Shown here in pieces: positions 52,157 through 60,964 of a DNA stretch of 64,000 nt (position 1 is the stretch's first letter; every line of letters starts with the position of its first letter). The position numbers and the translations under genes are program-made. The stretch is from Flavobacteriales bacterium (GTDB taxonomy: Bacteria > Bacteroidota > Bacteroidia > Flavobacteriales > BACL11). The stretch is from the NCBI GenBank assembly GCA_014239655.1, contig JAAZYM010000078.1, positions 42,085 to 106,084 of the forward strand, in the 5' to 3' direction. A model generated the notes under the pieces. The model was given only the letters and a program-made list of their open reading frames with translations. It was not told the DNA's origin and ran no database searches.

Positions 52157-52919
52157 CAATACAAAAATAATCAAGACAATTATCTGTTAAATCTTGAATT
52201 GCATAATCCTCAACCTTAACAGAATCAACTATACTCTCGTTGTTAGCTTTTAATTTATTTCTATTGAACCTATTTAATATATCATATGGGACTTTTAAAA
52301 TCCATCTAGGCATAATGTACTGTAAATTAAAAATGTCAAACTTTGTTATCTTAGATACGGACTCCTTGTTTTTACTATAATACTCCATGACTACATCATT
52401 TCCATAGACACCTTTAACAGTAAGATTATGAAAATATTTTCTTAAAATATTTTTCATTTCAGAAGGCCTATATTCTCTTATATGCCATGGATTTCGGGAC
52501 AATGACATGAGTTTATTTGGTGTAGTAAGAAGTAGTTTTCCTCCGGGTTTTAAAACCCTATATATTTCTTCAAGAAAATAATTGTCATCTTGGATATGCT
52601 CTATTACCTGAAAGGTAACTACAAAATCAATACTATTAGCTTCTATATTTTCCAATGGTGGAATTTCCATCTTATAAAAAACAATGTCATTATCTTTCTT
52701 TATTTCATCAGATATAAAAGTATCAAACTTATCTACTCCAATATACTTATCTGAAAATTTAGCCAACTCTTTAATTCCATACCCTTCGCCGCATCCTATC
52801 TCTAGTACCGTTCCATTTATTAATGTAGCCGCCTCTTTATATGCTACCATATGTCTTTGAAAAATAACATTCTCAGAAGGGTCTAAATGTGAGCTTCTCT
52901 CTGCTGTCTGTATTGCCAT
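52146..52919 (-). CDS. Class I SAM-dependent methyltransferase
   Basis: GTVLEIGCGEGYGIKELA, VTFQVIEHIQDDNYFLEEIYRVLKPGGKLLLTTPNK. Confidence 0.93.
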   Translation of the reverse strand: MAIQTAERSSHLDPSENVIFQRHMVAYKEAATLINGTVLEIGCGEGYGIKELAKFSDKYIGVDKFDTFISDEIKKDNDIVFYKMEIPPLENIEANSIDFVVTFQVIEHIQDDNYFLEEIYRVLKPGGKLLLTTPNKLMSLSRNPWHIREYRPSEMKNILRKYFHNLTVKGVYGNDVVMEYYSKNKESVSKITKFDIFNLQYIMPRWILKVPYDILNRFNRNKLKANNESIVDSVKVEDYAIQDLTDNCLDYFCIATK

Positions 52920-52952
52920 ATAAAATCTATCTAATTTACAAAAATAATAAAA

Positions 52953-53720
52953 CTAATTTGCTAATTCTAGAAGAACTGGGCAGTGATCAGAATGCCTGGC
53001 CTTAGAAAGAATAGCAGACCTATTAAATATTTTTCCTAATAAATCAGACATCATTATATAATCAATCCTCCAGCCTAGATTTTTAGCACGTGCATTAGCA
53101 CGATAACTCCACCAAGTATACTGATGAGGCTCTTGATTGTTAATTCGGAATGAATCAAGAAAACCTCTAGCCATAAATCCAGTCATCCATTCTCTCTCTA
53201 CAGGTAAAAAACCTGACATATTTTTGTTTCTAATAGGATTATGAATATCTATTGACTTATGACAAATATTAAAATCACCGCAGATTATTAAATTAGGAAC
53301 CTGCTTTCTAAGTTGTAATATATATGTTTCAAATAATTTAAGAAACCTTATTTTAAAAGATTGTCTAAGATCTCCACTGCTTCCTGATGGAAAATACACA
53401 CTCATTACAGAGTAATCTTCATAATATATTCGGATTACCCTGCCCTCATAATCAATATCATCAATCCCACAGCCATATTCTACATGATCTGGTTTCTGCT
53501 TGCAAAGAATAGCAACACCACTATAACCTGGCTTACAAGCAGAATGAACATAGCATTTATAACCATTTTTTTGAAATAGCATGCTATCAAATTGCTCTGG
53601 CATAGCCTTGATTTCCTGTAGACATACAATATCTGGATCTATAGATGCCAGCCAACCAACTAAATCCTTTTTAATAGCAGCTCTAATACCATTAATATTA
53701 TATGTTATAATCTTAGTGAT
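52953..53720 (-). CDS. Exodeoxyribonuclease III / AP endonuclease, start extended to a non-canonical ATC codon
   Basis: Upstream in-frame sequence reads ITKIITYNINGIRAAIKKDLVGWLASIDPDIVCLQEIKAM..., containing the conserved N and E active-site residues; LIICGDFNICH, WRIDYIM, SDHCPV downstream. The supplied ORF begins only at 53603. Confidence 0.88.
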   Translation of the reverse strand: MTKIITYNINGIRAAIKKDLVGWLASIDPDIVCLQEIKAMPEQFDSMLFQKNGYKCYVHSACKPGYSGVAILCKQKPDHVEYGCGIDDIDYEGRVIRIYYEDYSVMSVYFPSGSSGDLRQSFKIRFLKLFETYILQLRKQVPNLIICGDFNICHKSIDIHNPIRNKNMSGFLPVEREWMTGFMARGFLDSFRINNQEPHQYTWWSYRANARAKNLGWRIDYIMMSDLLGKIFNRSAILSKARHSDHCPVLLELAN

Positions 53721-53721
53721 A

Positions 53722-54615
53722 CTACCGAAGTCTAAATTCTGACTCTGTTATATAAACATCATCTATAAATAATTTCACAATATAATTTCCTTCAATTAAA
53801 GGAATATATCTCTGCCAATCAATACAAACAAATAACTGCTGATTCTTATATTCAACATTAGTTTTTGTTGAAAACATTATTTCTTTCTGATTTAAGATTG
53901 TGTCTGAACCAGATAAAATATTATCATTAGGATCAATATATTGTATTAAAACATCTTTACTGCCAGTATCAGCAATAAGATTTGCCGCTATATAAAAACA
54001 TGCCCTTAAAGTCTGGGTCTTCTCAGCAGATCGTGTTGAAACTTCTTTCCCAGTTCCTCTATATCTAAATGGCTCAACAGAAATATCCATAATCTTTAAG
54101 CTTGATCCTTTGTTTACTTTCTCTGATAATTTAATATTAGTCTTGTTTAGCTTATAATTTTTCCAATTGATATTCTTATTGACTTTAATAACACTATCCT
54201 TTTCAATACTTAATCGCTCCGTAACATAAAAAAGAGAATCTATATCCTTAATATAATTTTGAGATATTCTTTTTAAATTTTCAATTTTAATTCTAGCCTC
54301 TTTTAAATCATTTTTATTTCTAATAAGACTACGAATCTCTACAATCTGCTTTTGAATTAGAGAATCTTTTTGATATAGTTGATTATTAAGATCCCCATAC
54401 TCTTCCAATAAATCATCATGCTCATCTATTAAATCATCCAGCTCATCTCTTAATATATTCTTTTGTTCAATAAACTGAATCTTCAAATCCATTTGATGTT
54501 TCATGCTTTCTTTCTGATAAAAGATAAAGAATATTAGCACGAAAATTATAATAAAAAGAGCTATTAATGCTTTCTTATTTCTTAATGAACTAATAAAATC
54601 AAAAAACTTATTCAT
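53722..54615 (-). CDS. Membrane-anchored coiled-coil protein with C-terminal beta-rich domain
   Basis: N-terminal TM ALIALFIIIFVLIFFIFY, long heptad-like region, C-terminal beta-rich region; no named family recognised. Confidence 0.65.
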   Translation of the reverse strand: MNKFFDFISSLRNKKALIALFIIIFVLIFFIFYQKESMKHQMDLKIQFIEQKNILRDELDDLIDEHDDLLEEYGDLNNQLYQKDSLIQKQIVEIRSLIRNKNDLKEARIKIENLKRISQNYIKDIDSLFYVTERLSIEKDSVIKVNKNINWKNYKLNKTNIKLSEKVNKGSSLKIMDISVEPFRYRGTGKEVSTRSAEKTQTLRACFYIAANLIADTGSKDVLIQYIDPNDNILSGSDTILNQKEIMFSTKTNVEYKNQQLFVCIDWQRYIPLIEGNYIVKLFIDDVYITESEFRLR

Positions 54616-54693
54616 ACTGTAATTATTAAAACATCTTAAAGTAAGTTAATATTGTTTTTACTTCTATTTTTTATTAATACAATGATACGAAAA

Positions 54694-54718
54694 ACGGAAC
54701 ACTTTAAAAGTATTCCGT
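54694..54718 (-). terminator. Terminator after tRNA (CAT)
   Basis: Minus strand acggaatacttttaaagtgttccgt followed by TTTTT. Confidence 0.8.
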
Positions 54719-54722
54719 CTAG

Positions 54723-54796
54723 TGGGCCTAGCAGGGCTTGAACCTGCGACCCCTTGATTATGAGTCAAGTGCTCTAACCAGCTGAGCTATAGGCCC
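54723..54796 (-). tRNA. tRNA with CAT anticodon (elongator Met, or Ile2 if lysidine-modified)
   Basis: GGGCCTATAGCTCAGCTGGTTAGAGCACTTGACTCATAATCAAGGGGTCGCAGGTTCAAGCCCTGCTAGGCCCA. Confidence 0.93.
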
Positions 54797-54856
54797 TCCT
54801 TTTAAAAAGGATATGCAAAACTATCAAATTTGTTGAATTATATGTAGTTTTATTTT

Positions 54857-55477
54857 ATGAAAAAAATTGAGAATATTATTTTTGATTTAGGAAATGTTAT
54901 TCTAAATATTGACTACAAAAAACCAATTCAAAAATTTATTAAACTTGGATTATCCGATGCCGCGAATCTTTATTCTAAATCTTCTCAAATAAAAACATTT
55001 GATTTACTTGAAACTGGAAAAATTTCAGAGCAGGAATTTATCTCAGAAATACAAAAACTAATACCAAACGCTACTTCTGAAGAAATAATTCTCTCATGGA
55101 ATGCTATTTTAGGAGATCTTCCGGAAAGCAGAATTTTATTATTACAAAAACTAAAAGATAATTTTTCATTATATCTTCTAAGCAATACAAATTGCATACA
55201 TATTAAAGAAATTAAAAGGCAACTTGGAAAGAAGGAATATGCTATTTTTTACAATATTTTCAGTAAGGTTTATTATTCTCATGAAGTTGGAATGAGAAAG
55301 CCTAATTCAAACATTTTTAATCTTATCTTAAATGAAAATAATCTGGATCAAAAAAAAACATTATTTATTGATGATTCTATACAGCATATTGAAAGTGCTA
55401 AAAATATTGGATTACAAACTCACCACTTACTTAAAAGCGAATCTATCGAATCTATTTTTCCTGACATAATTCTATAA
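54857..55477 (+). CDS. HAD-superfamily hydrolase (HAD-IA)
   Basis: IENIIFDLGNVILNIDY, LLSNTN, EVGMRKPNSNIF, TLFIDDS. Confidence 0.93.
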   Translation: MKKIENIIFDLGNVILNIDYKKPIQKFIKLGLSDAANLYSKSSQIKTFDLLETGKISEQEFISEIQKLIPNATSEEIILSWNAILGDLPESRILLLQKLKDNFSLYLLSNTNCIHIKEIKRQLGKKEYAIFYNIFSKVYYSHEVGMRKPNSNIFNLILNENNLDQKKTLFIDDSIQHIESAKNIGLQTHHLLKSESIESIFPDIIL

Positions 55478-55850
55478 GAACACCTAAAGTGTCTTTAGGA
55501 TGTAAAAAACAGATAAGTTTATTGTCTGCCCCTTCTTTTGGGATTTCATTTAATACTCTTATGCCTTCTTTCTTTATGCGCTTAATCTCAAATTGAATAT
55601 CTGTCACCTTAATAGCAATATGGTGGATTGAGCTACTATTTTTTTCTAAAAACCTTGAAATTGCATGATTCTTATTGCCCGATTCTATTAACTCTATCTT
55701 CGAATCTCCTAAATCAAAAAAAGAAGTTATTACATCCTCAGATTCAACATATTCAGTTTTATAATTTACTCTTCCTAAAATAGATTTAAAAATAGAATTA
55801 GCTTCCTCTATATCTTTAACTGCAATGCCAATATGTTCAATATTTTCCAC
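55452..55850 (-). CDS. Methylmalonyl-CoA epimerase
   Basis: MENIEHIGIAVKDIEEANSIFKSILG, IELIES, SIHHIAIKVTDI, VLIEL (VOC fold). Confidence 0.92.
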   Translation of the reverse strand: MENIEHIGIAVKDIEEANSIFKSILGRVNYKTEYVESEDVITSFFDLGDSKIELIESGNKNHAISRFLEKNSSSIHHIAIKVTDIQFEIKRIKKEGIRVLNEIPKEGADNKLICFLHPKDTLGVLIELCQEK

Positions 55851-55852
55851 TA

Positions 55853-56809
55853 CTAGAATATCCAGAAATTTGTATGGCGATTATGTTGAATTGCAGGTAA
55901 CTGAAAAGATATAATGAATTCATGTGTCCCATAATTATAATTCATAATCTCACCCGTTAGCTGATGATCATAAGAGTATCCAACATGCATTCTATTTGAT
56001 TTAAATCCAAAACTAAATGAGAGTGTTCCGTCAGATCTATAACCACATCCCATCCAATTATGATTTAAATATTTTACTCTTGTAACAAAGTCTATAATTT
56101 GCTTTTGATCAATAGCATCCCTCAATAATAATATTGGCTCTACACTCCAATCATTATTAATAATATCAATGTTATATGAAGCAAATGAATAAAAACTCAT
56201 AATTTGTATGTTGTTTCCAAAACTTGTCTTGCCAACCGATTGATTAGACTGTGAAAGAACTTCAGCATTAAAGGGTGATTGTAACATATTCAAACATGAA
56301 AACCCCAATGACAAACGTTCATTATACAAATAAACTCCTGATGAGAGATCATATGAAATAGAGGTGAATGTAGATGCAGAGAAAGCAGGGTCTTGATTCT
56401 CTGGAAGATCTTCAAGATCAAAATTTAATGAATAATATAAGAGACTAGGTGCAATCCCAAAAGACAAAAAGGTGCGATTAGAATTTAAAGGCACATGAAA
56501 AGCATATGATAACTTTAAATCTGTTTTTACTGATGGATTCGTATTTTCAAAGCTAAAAACAGCTCCTAATGCAGAATTTTGATTAACTAATTCATGATAA
56601 CTAATAGTTGTAGTAAATGGTGCGTCTTCAAAACCTAACCATTGCTGACGGGTCTGAATTACTAATGGATTATATGTTTTGCTTCCACTTACTGCTGGAT
56701 TATAAACTATCTCATTATTAAAAAATTGACTATATATAGTCTGTTGTTGAGCCTTAACAACTGTTATAGAAAAAACAATAACTATGAAGATAATAATATA
56801 ATTTCTCAT
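55853..56809 (-). CDS. PorP/SprF family type IX secretion membrane protein
   Basis: QQQTIYSQFFNNEIVYNPAVSGSKTYNPLVIQTRQQWLGFEDAPFTTTISYH. Confidence 0.94.
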   Translation of the reverse strand: MRNYIIIFIVIVFSITVVKAQQQTIYSQFFNNEIVYNPAVSGSKTYNPLVIQTRQQWLGFEDAPFTTTISYHELVNQNSALGAVFSFENTNPSVKTDLKLSYAFHVPLNSNRTFLSFGIAPSLLYYSLNFDLEDLPENQDPAFSASTFTSISYDLSSGVYLYNERLSLGFSCLNMLQSPFNAEVLSQSNQSVGKTSFGNNIQIMSFYSFASYNIDIINNDWSVEPILLLRDAIDQKQIIDFVTRVKYLNHNWMGCGYRSDGTLSFSFGFKSNRMHVGYSYDHQLTGEIMNYNYGTHEFIISFQLPAIQHNRHTNFWIF

Positions 56810-57912
56810 TAGCGCACAATTGTTAGTGTTCCTTTAAATACACCCCCTATATCATCAATACTAATTACATAATAATAGGTCGCTGAGGGTAAAATATTTC
56901 CATGCATGTCGACACCTTTAAAAGCATCATCTATAGAATTTATGTAATTTCTTCTTCTATATACTTGATAACCACTCTTTGAATAAATCTCTACCAAAGC
57001 CTGAGGGTATATATGAATATCTATAATCTCCCAAATATCATTTATTCCATCATTATTTGGTGAGAATACTTTTGTTGGTGACAAACAAACATTGTAATCT
57101 GGTTTTATCTCAACAGTATCTTGAGTAAGACAGCCATTGTTATCAGTTATACTAACATAGTATATATCAGGAGACAGTTCTTTAATACAAGAATATGAAG
57201 AGTCTTCATAAATTTCAGAATAATCATTAGACCATGAAAATAAGAATGGAGGATTACCCTCACTAACATAAACTCGTGCTTCTCCAGATTTATCATCTAC
57301 ACATATTACACCTACAGAAGATGTAAAAGTTTGCATAGATGGAATTGGATTGATCTTCAAGTATTTTGTTCTTAAACAACCATTTACATCAATAATAGTT
57401 AGAGAATAAGGAAGTAACGGATTAGGTTGTAGGTTGTTTATGTTTCTGGATGTATCTCCAGTTGACCAGAGTGTAGAATAGGGAGGTGTCCCACCAAAAA
57501 TACTTGTAAGTACATCTGCAGAATCCATCTCATTACATTGACCAGTTAACTGAAATTCGGCATTAATCTCAAATACTTGCTCAATTCTTATAGTATCTAG
57601 AGGGTTGCCAAATATATCTAAGTTAGAGCATAATTCCTGTGAACTAGTGTCTCCTGGAATTATATTACTTACTATAGTTAAAGTATAATCCCCAGCAAAC
57701 AATCCAGATAAATTCTTTGAATTACTTGTAAATCCATTAGGACCATTCCACCAAAATGAAATATTAGGATCAGTAAAGCTAACATCAATAGAGCCTGTAT
57801 TATCTGAATAGCAATTTACATGCGAATAACTATCAAGTGTAAACTGACACTGTGCTATTAACTGATTTTGAGTTAAAATAGAAAACAAAAGTAAAAAAAC
57901 AAACTGTCTCAT
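56809..57912 (-). CDS. Secreted protein with gliding-motility-type (T9SS type B) C-terminal domain
   Basis: KVFSPNNDGINDIWEIIDIHIYPQALVEIYSKSGYQVYRR...YYYVISIDDIGGVFKGTLTIVR; SprB-like internal repeats. Confidence 0.93.
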   Translation of the reverse strand: MRQFVFLLLFSILTQNQLIAQCQFTLDSYSHVNCYSDNTGSIDVSFTDPNISFWWNGPNGFTSNSKNLSGLFAGDYTLTIVSNIIPGDTSSQELCSNLDIFGNPLDTIRIEQVFEINAEFQLTGQCNEMDSADVLTSIFGGTPPYSTLWSTGDTSRNINNLQPNPLLPYSLTIIDVNGCLRTKYLKINPIPSMQTFTSSVGVICVDDKSGEARVYVSEGNPPFLFSWSNDYSEIYEDSSYSCIKELSPDIYYVSITDNNGCLTQDTVEIKPDYNVCLSPTKVFSPNNDGINDIWEIIDIHIYPQALVEIYSKSGYQVYRRRNYINSIDDAFKGVDMHGNILPSATYYYVISIDDIGGVFKGTLTIVR

Positions 57913-57947
57913 CTATTTGGTATAATTATAATGGCAAATATAAAGAA

Positions 57948-57975
57948 AAAATGCTCGCTTTAAAGCGAGCATTTT
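57948..57975 (-). terminator. Terminator of tRNA-Cys
   Basis: 28-nt perfect palindrome AAAATGCTCGCTTTAAAGCGAGCATTTT directly after the tRNA 3' end. Confidence 0.85.
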
Positions 57976-57976
57976 G

Positions 57977-58047
57977 AGGTATCGAGCGGATTCGAACCGC
58001 TGTAGATGGTGTTGCAGACCACTGCCTAACCGCTCGGCCACGATACC
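57977..58047 (-). tRNA. tRNA-Cys (GCA anticodon)
   Basis: GGTATCGTGGCCGAGCGGTTAGGCAGTGGTCTGCAACACCATCTACAGCGGTTCGAATCCGCTCGATACCT; U73 discriminator. Confidence 0.95.
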
Positions 58048-58103
58048 TTTTTAAAAGAACAAATTTAAATATTCATAAGTATATAGCAAAATCCCATTAA
58101 AAA

Positions 58104-58667
58104 TTATTTTCTACTTAGACTACTCATTGTTCTATCAATCCCTATTGTACAAAAAGAAAAAACTATTTCCTTAGTAATATCTATCTTTTTATCAAGCTCT
58201 ACTAATTGATCTTTACTCCATTGACCTAAAACATAATCTGTCTGGAAGCCTCTCGGGAAATCATTTCCAATACCAAATCTTAATCTAGGATAAATATCCC
58301 CTCCGATACAAGAGGAAATATCCTTTAATCCATTATGTCCACCTGAAGAACCTTTTGATCTTAACCTTAAATGCCCAAAAGAAAGTGACAAATCATCTGT
58401 TATAATTATTAAATTATCAAGATGGATCTTCTCTTGATTCATCCAATAACTAACTGCTTTACCACTTAAATTCATAAATGTAGTTGGTTTCAAAAAAATC
58501 AAAGTTCTTCCCTTATACTTTATTTTACACGAAAGACCATGCTTAACTTGTTTATAGGAGTCACCATGCTCACTAATAATAGAATCTAATATTCTAAATC
58601 CAATATTATGTCGAGTATTCTCGTACTCAGAACCAGGATTACCTAATCCAACGATTAAGTATTTCAC
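58104..58667 (-). CDS. pth: Peptidyl-tRNA hydrolase
   Basis: YLIVGLGNPGSEYENTRHNIGF, FLKPTTFMNLSGKAV, GGHNGLKDI. Confidence 0.96.
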   Translation of the reverse strand: MKYLIVGLGNPGSEYENTRHNIGFRILDSIISEHGDSYKQVKHGLSCKIKYKGRTLIFLKPTTFMNLSGKAVSYWMNQEKIHLDNLIIITDDLSLSFGHLRLRSKGSSGGHNGLKDISSCIGGDIYPRLRFGIGNDFPRGFQTDYVLGQWSKDQLVELDKKIDITKEIVFSFCTIGIDRTMSSLSRK

Positions 58668-58669
58668 TG

Positions 58670-59350
58670 TTATTGATCTTCTTTACTTTCTTCTGCAGAA
58701 TTTTCAGCTGGTTTCTCTGTAGAAGAATCTCCTTCTTGAGTAGTTCCCTCTTCAGTAATTCCTTCTTCATTTTCCTCCTCTTCATCAGCAACCTCCTCTT
58801 CAATCGCCGCTCTTGCTGTTTTAACCCCGACAACAACAGAACCATCTGGCGCCAAAAATGAATAATCATCAGATTTCAGATCTCTAATATAAACAAACTG
58901 TCCAATATTCAAATCTGAGATATCTATCTCAATCGCATCAGGCAATTTAGATGAGATAGCTCTAGTAACTATCTTTTTTCTTCTAAACAATAAGTTTCCA
59001 CCATTTCTAACTCCAATTGCCAGTCCATTTAGGATAACAGGAATTTCAACAGTAATTTCTTTATCATCAAATACTTCAAGAAAATCTATATGTAATATCT
59101 TATCTGTAACAGGATGAAACTGAATATCCTGCATAATACAAGAGGTCTTAGTTCCTTCAATATCTAATTCGACAAGAAAAACATCGGAAGTATATACAAG
59201 TTTTCTTAGATCATTTTCATGAGCACAGAAGCACACTTGCTTTTCTCCCCCGTAAAGCACACATGGAACTTTACCCTGATTTCTTAACGCCTTAGAGTCA
59301 GATTTCCCAACATTGTCTCTTTTTTTTACGCTAATTGCTAGTGATTTCAT
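58670..59350 (-). CDS. 50S ribosomal protein L25 / Ctc with acidic C-terminal tail
   Basis: GKVPCVLYGG, HIDFLEVFDDKEITVEIPVILNGLAIGVRNGGNL, acidic tail; adjacent to pth. Confidence 0.95.
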   Translation of the reverse strand: MKSLAISVKKRDNVGKSDSKALRNQGKVPCVLYGGEKQVCFCAHENDLRKLVYTSDVFLVELDIEGTKTSCIMQDIQFHPVTDKILHIDFLEVFDDKEITVEIPVILNGLAIGVRNGGNLLFRRKKIVTRAISSKLPDAIEIDISDLNIGQFVYIRDLKSDDYSFLAPDGSVVVGVKTARAAIEEEVADEEEENEEGITEEGTTQEGDSSTEKPAENSAEESKEDQ

Positions 59351-59362
59351 TTAATTTTAATT

Positions 59363-60310
59363 TTAATTTTTATTGTTATCTAAGAAAAAGTGTCTTGAAA
59401 TAGATTCGTTTTTTAGAACAGCATCTATTGAACTTGCAAACAACTTGGAAATAGATATTTCTTTTACTTTTGATGAGCCATGCTCTTTAGGAATTGTATC
59501 AGTGACAGCAACTTCTAATAATATAGAATCATCAATTCTTTGATAGGCTGGTCCAGAAAAAACTCCATGTGTACAAACAGCTCTAACAGTGTTTGCTCCC
59601 ATCTCAATCATTAAATCTGCTGCTTTGGTTAGTGTTCCTGCTGTATCAATCATATCATCAACAAGAACAACATCCTTTCCTTTTACATCTCCTATAAGTA
59701 GCATCTTACCAACTACATTAGATTTCTCTCTATGCTTGTAACATATTACAATTTCAGATTTTAAAAACTTTGCATATGTGTTCGCTCTATTAGAGCCTCC
59801 CATATCAGGAGATGCTATTGTTAGATTAGGTAAATTTAAAGATTGGATATAAGGTATAAAAACACTCGATGAATATAAATGATCTACAGGAATATCAAAA
59901 AACCCCTGTATCTGATCAGCATGTAAATCCATGGTTATCACCCGATCTACTCCGGCTGAAGTTAATAAATTGGCTATTAGTTTAGCCCCTATTGGTACTC
60001 TTGGCTTACCTTTTTTATCTTGTCTGGCAAATCCAAAATAAGGAATAACCGCGTTTATTTTATAAGCTGATGCTCTTCTAGCAGCATCAATCATTAATAA
60101 TAATTCCATCAAGTTATCTGCAGGCGGCATAGTCGATTGAACTAAGAAAATATTTGCGCCTCTTATTGATTCATCAAATGATGGTTCAAATTCACCATCA
60201 CTAAATTCAATAACAGTTTCGTTACCTAATTCCGTTCCATATGCTTCACAAATTGCTAATGCAATTTTTTTTGAAGCTCTAGCAGAAAATATTTTAAATG
60301 GTCTATTCAT
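59363..60310 (-). CDS. prs: Ribose-phosphate pyrophosphokinase
   Basis: FSDGEFEPSFDESIRGANIFLVQST, YFGFARQDKK, DVVLVDDMIDTAGTLTKAADLM. Confidence 0.96.
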   Translation of the reverse strand: MNRPFKIFSARASKKIALAICEAYGTELGNETVIEFSDGEFEPSFDESIRGANIFLVQSTMPPADNLMELLLMIDAARRASAYKINAVIPYFGFARQDKKGKPRVPIGAKLIANLLTSAGVDRVITMDLHADQIQGFFDIPVDHLYSSSVFIPYIQSLNLPNLTIASPDMGGSNRANTYAKFLKSEIVICYKHREKSNVVGKMLLIGDVKGKDVVLVDDMIDTAGTLTKAADLMIEMGANTVRAVCTHGVFSGPAYQRIDDSILLEVAVTDTIPKEHGSSKVKEISISKLFASSIDAVLKNESISRHFFLDNNKN

Positions 60311-60425
60311 TATTATATAAAAATGGGGTGCAAATATAAAACTTTATATCTAATATTTTAAAGTTTCTAAATTTTAAAAAAACTATTGATATGTGATAGT
60401 AAAATTCTATTTTTACAATCCACTT

Positions 60426-60507
60426 GCCCAGGTGGCGGAATTGGTAGACGCGTTGGTCTCAAACACCAATGGGGAAACTCGTGCCGGTTCGAGCCCGGCC
60501 CTGGGTA
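60426..60507 (+). tRNA. tRNA-Leu (CAA anticodon)
   Basis: GCCCAGGTGGCGGAATTGGTAGACGCGTTGGTCTCAAACACCAATGGGGAAACTCGTGCCGGTTCGAGCCCGGCCCTGGGTA. Confidence 0.95.
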
Positions 60508-60529
60508 CAAAAAGAATTTTATTGACTAA

Positions 60530-60964
60530 ATGAACATAAAAAAACAAGACAGATATGACTATGCTTATCTAAAACTTGCATTAGAATGGTCAAACCTATC
60601 ATATTGCTCTAGAAAAAAAGTTGGAGCCCTTATAGTGAAAGATAATATGATTATTTCCGATGGTTACAATGGAACACCAACAGGTTTTGATAATAGCTGT
60701 GAAAACAATCAAGGGGAGACACATTGGTATGTTCTACATGCTGAAGCAAATGCAATATTAAAGACGGCAAAATCAAATCATAATTGTTCAGGAGCAACGC
60801 TATATCTAACCCTTTCTCCATGTCAAGAATGTAGTAAGCTAATCCATCAATCAGGGATAAAAAGATTAGTTTATATGGATAAATACAAAGATGCCTCAGG
60901 GATAGAATTCTTAAAAGAAGCAGGAGTAGAAATTCGTGAAGTAATGAAATCTGAATTGCCTTAA
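60530..60964 (+). CDS. dCMP deaminase family protein
   Basis: HAEANAILK and TLSPCQECSKLIHQSGIKRLVY zinc-binding deaminase motifs. Confidence 0.93.
   Translation: MNIKKQDRYDYAYLKLALEWSNLSYCSRKKVGALIVKDNMIISDGYNGTPTGFDNSCENNQGETHWYVLHAEANAILKTAKSNHNCSGATLYLTLSPCQECSKLIHQSGIKRLVYMDKYKDASGIEFLKEAGVEIREVMKSELP

Noticed and set aside
58639-58869. 76-aa ORF overlapping the L25 acidic tail (KRRLLMKRRKMKKELLKRELLKKE)
   Set aside because: It is the alternate-frame reading of the Glu-rich tail; repetitive codons produce the apparent coiled coil.
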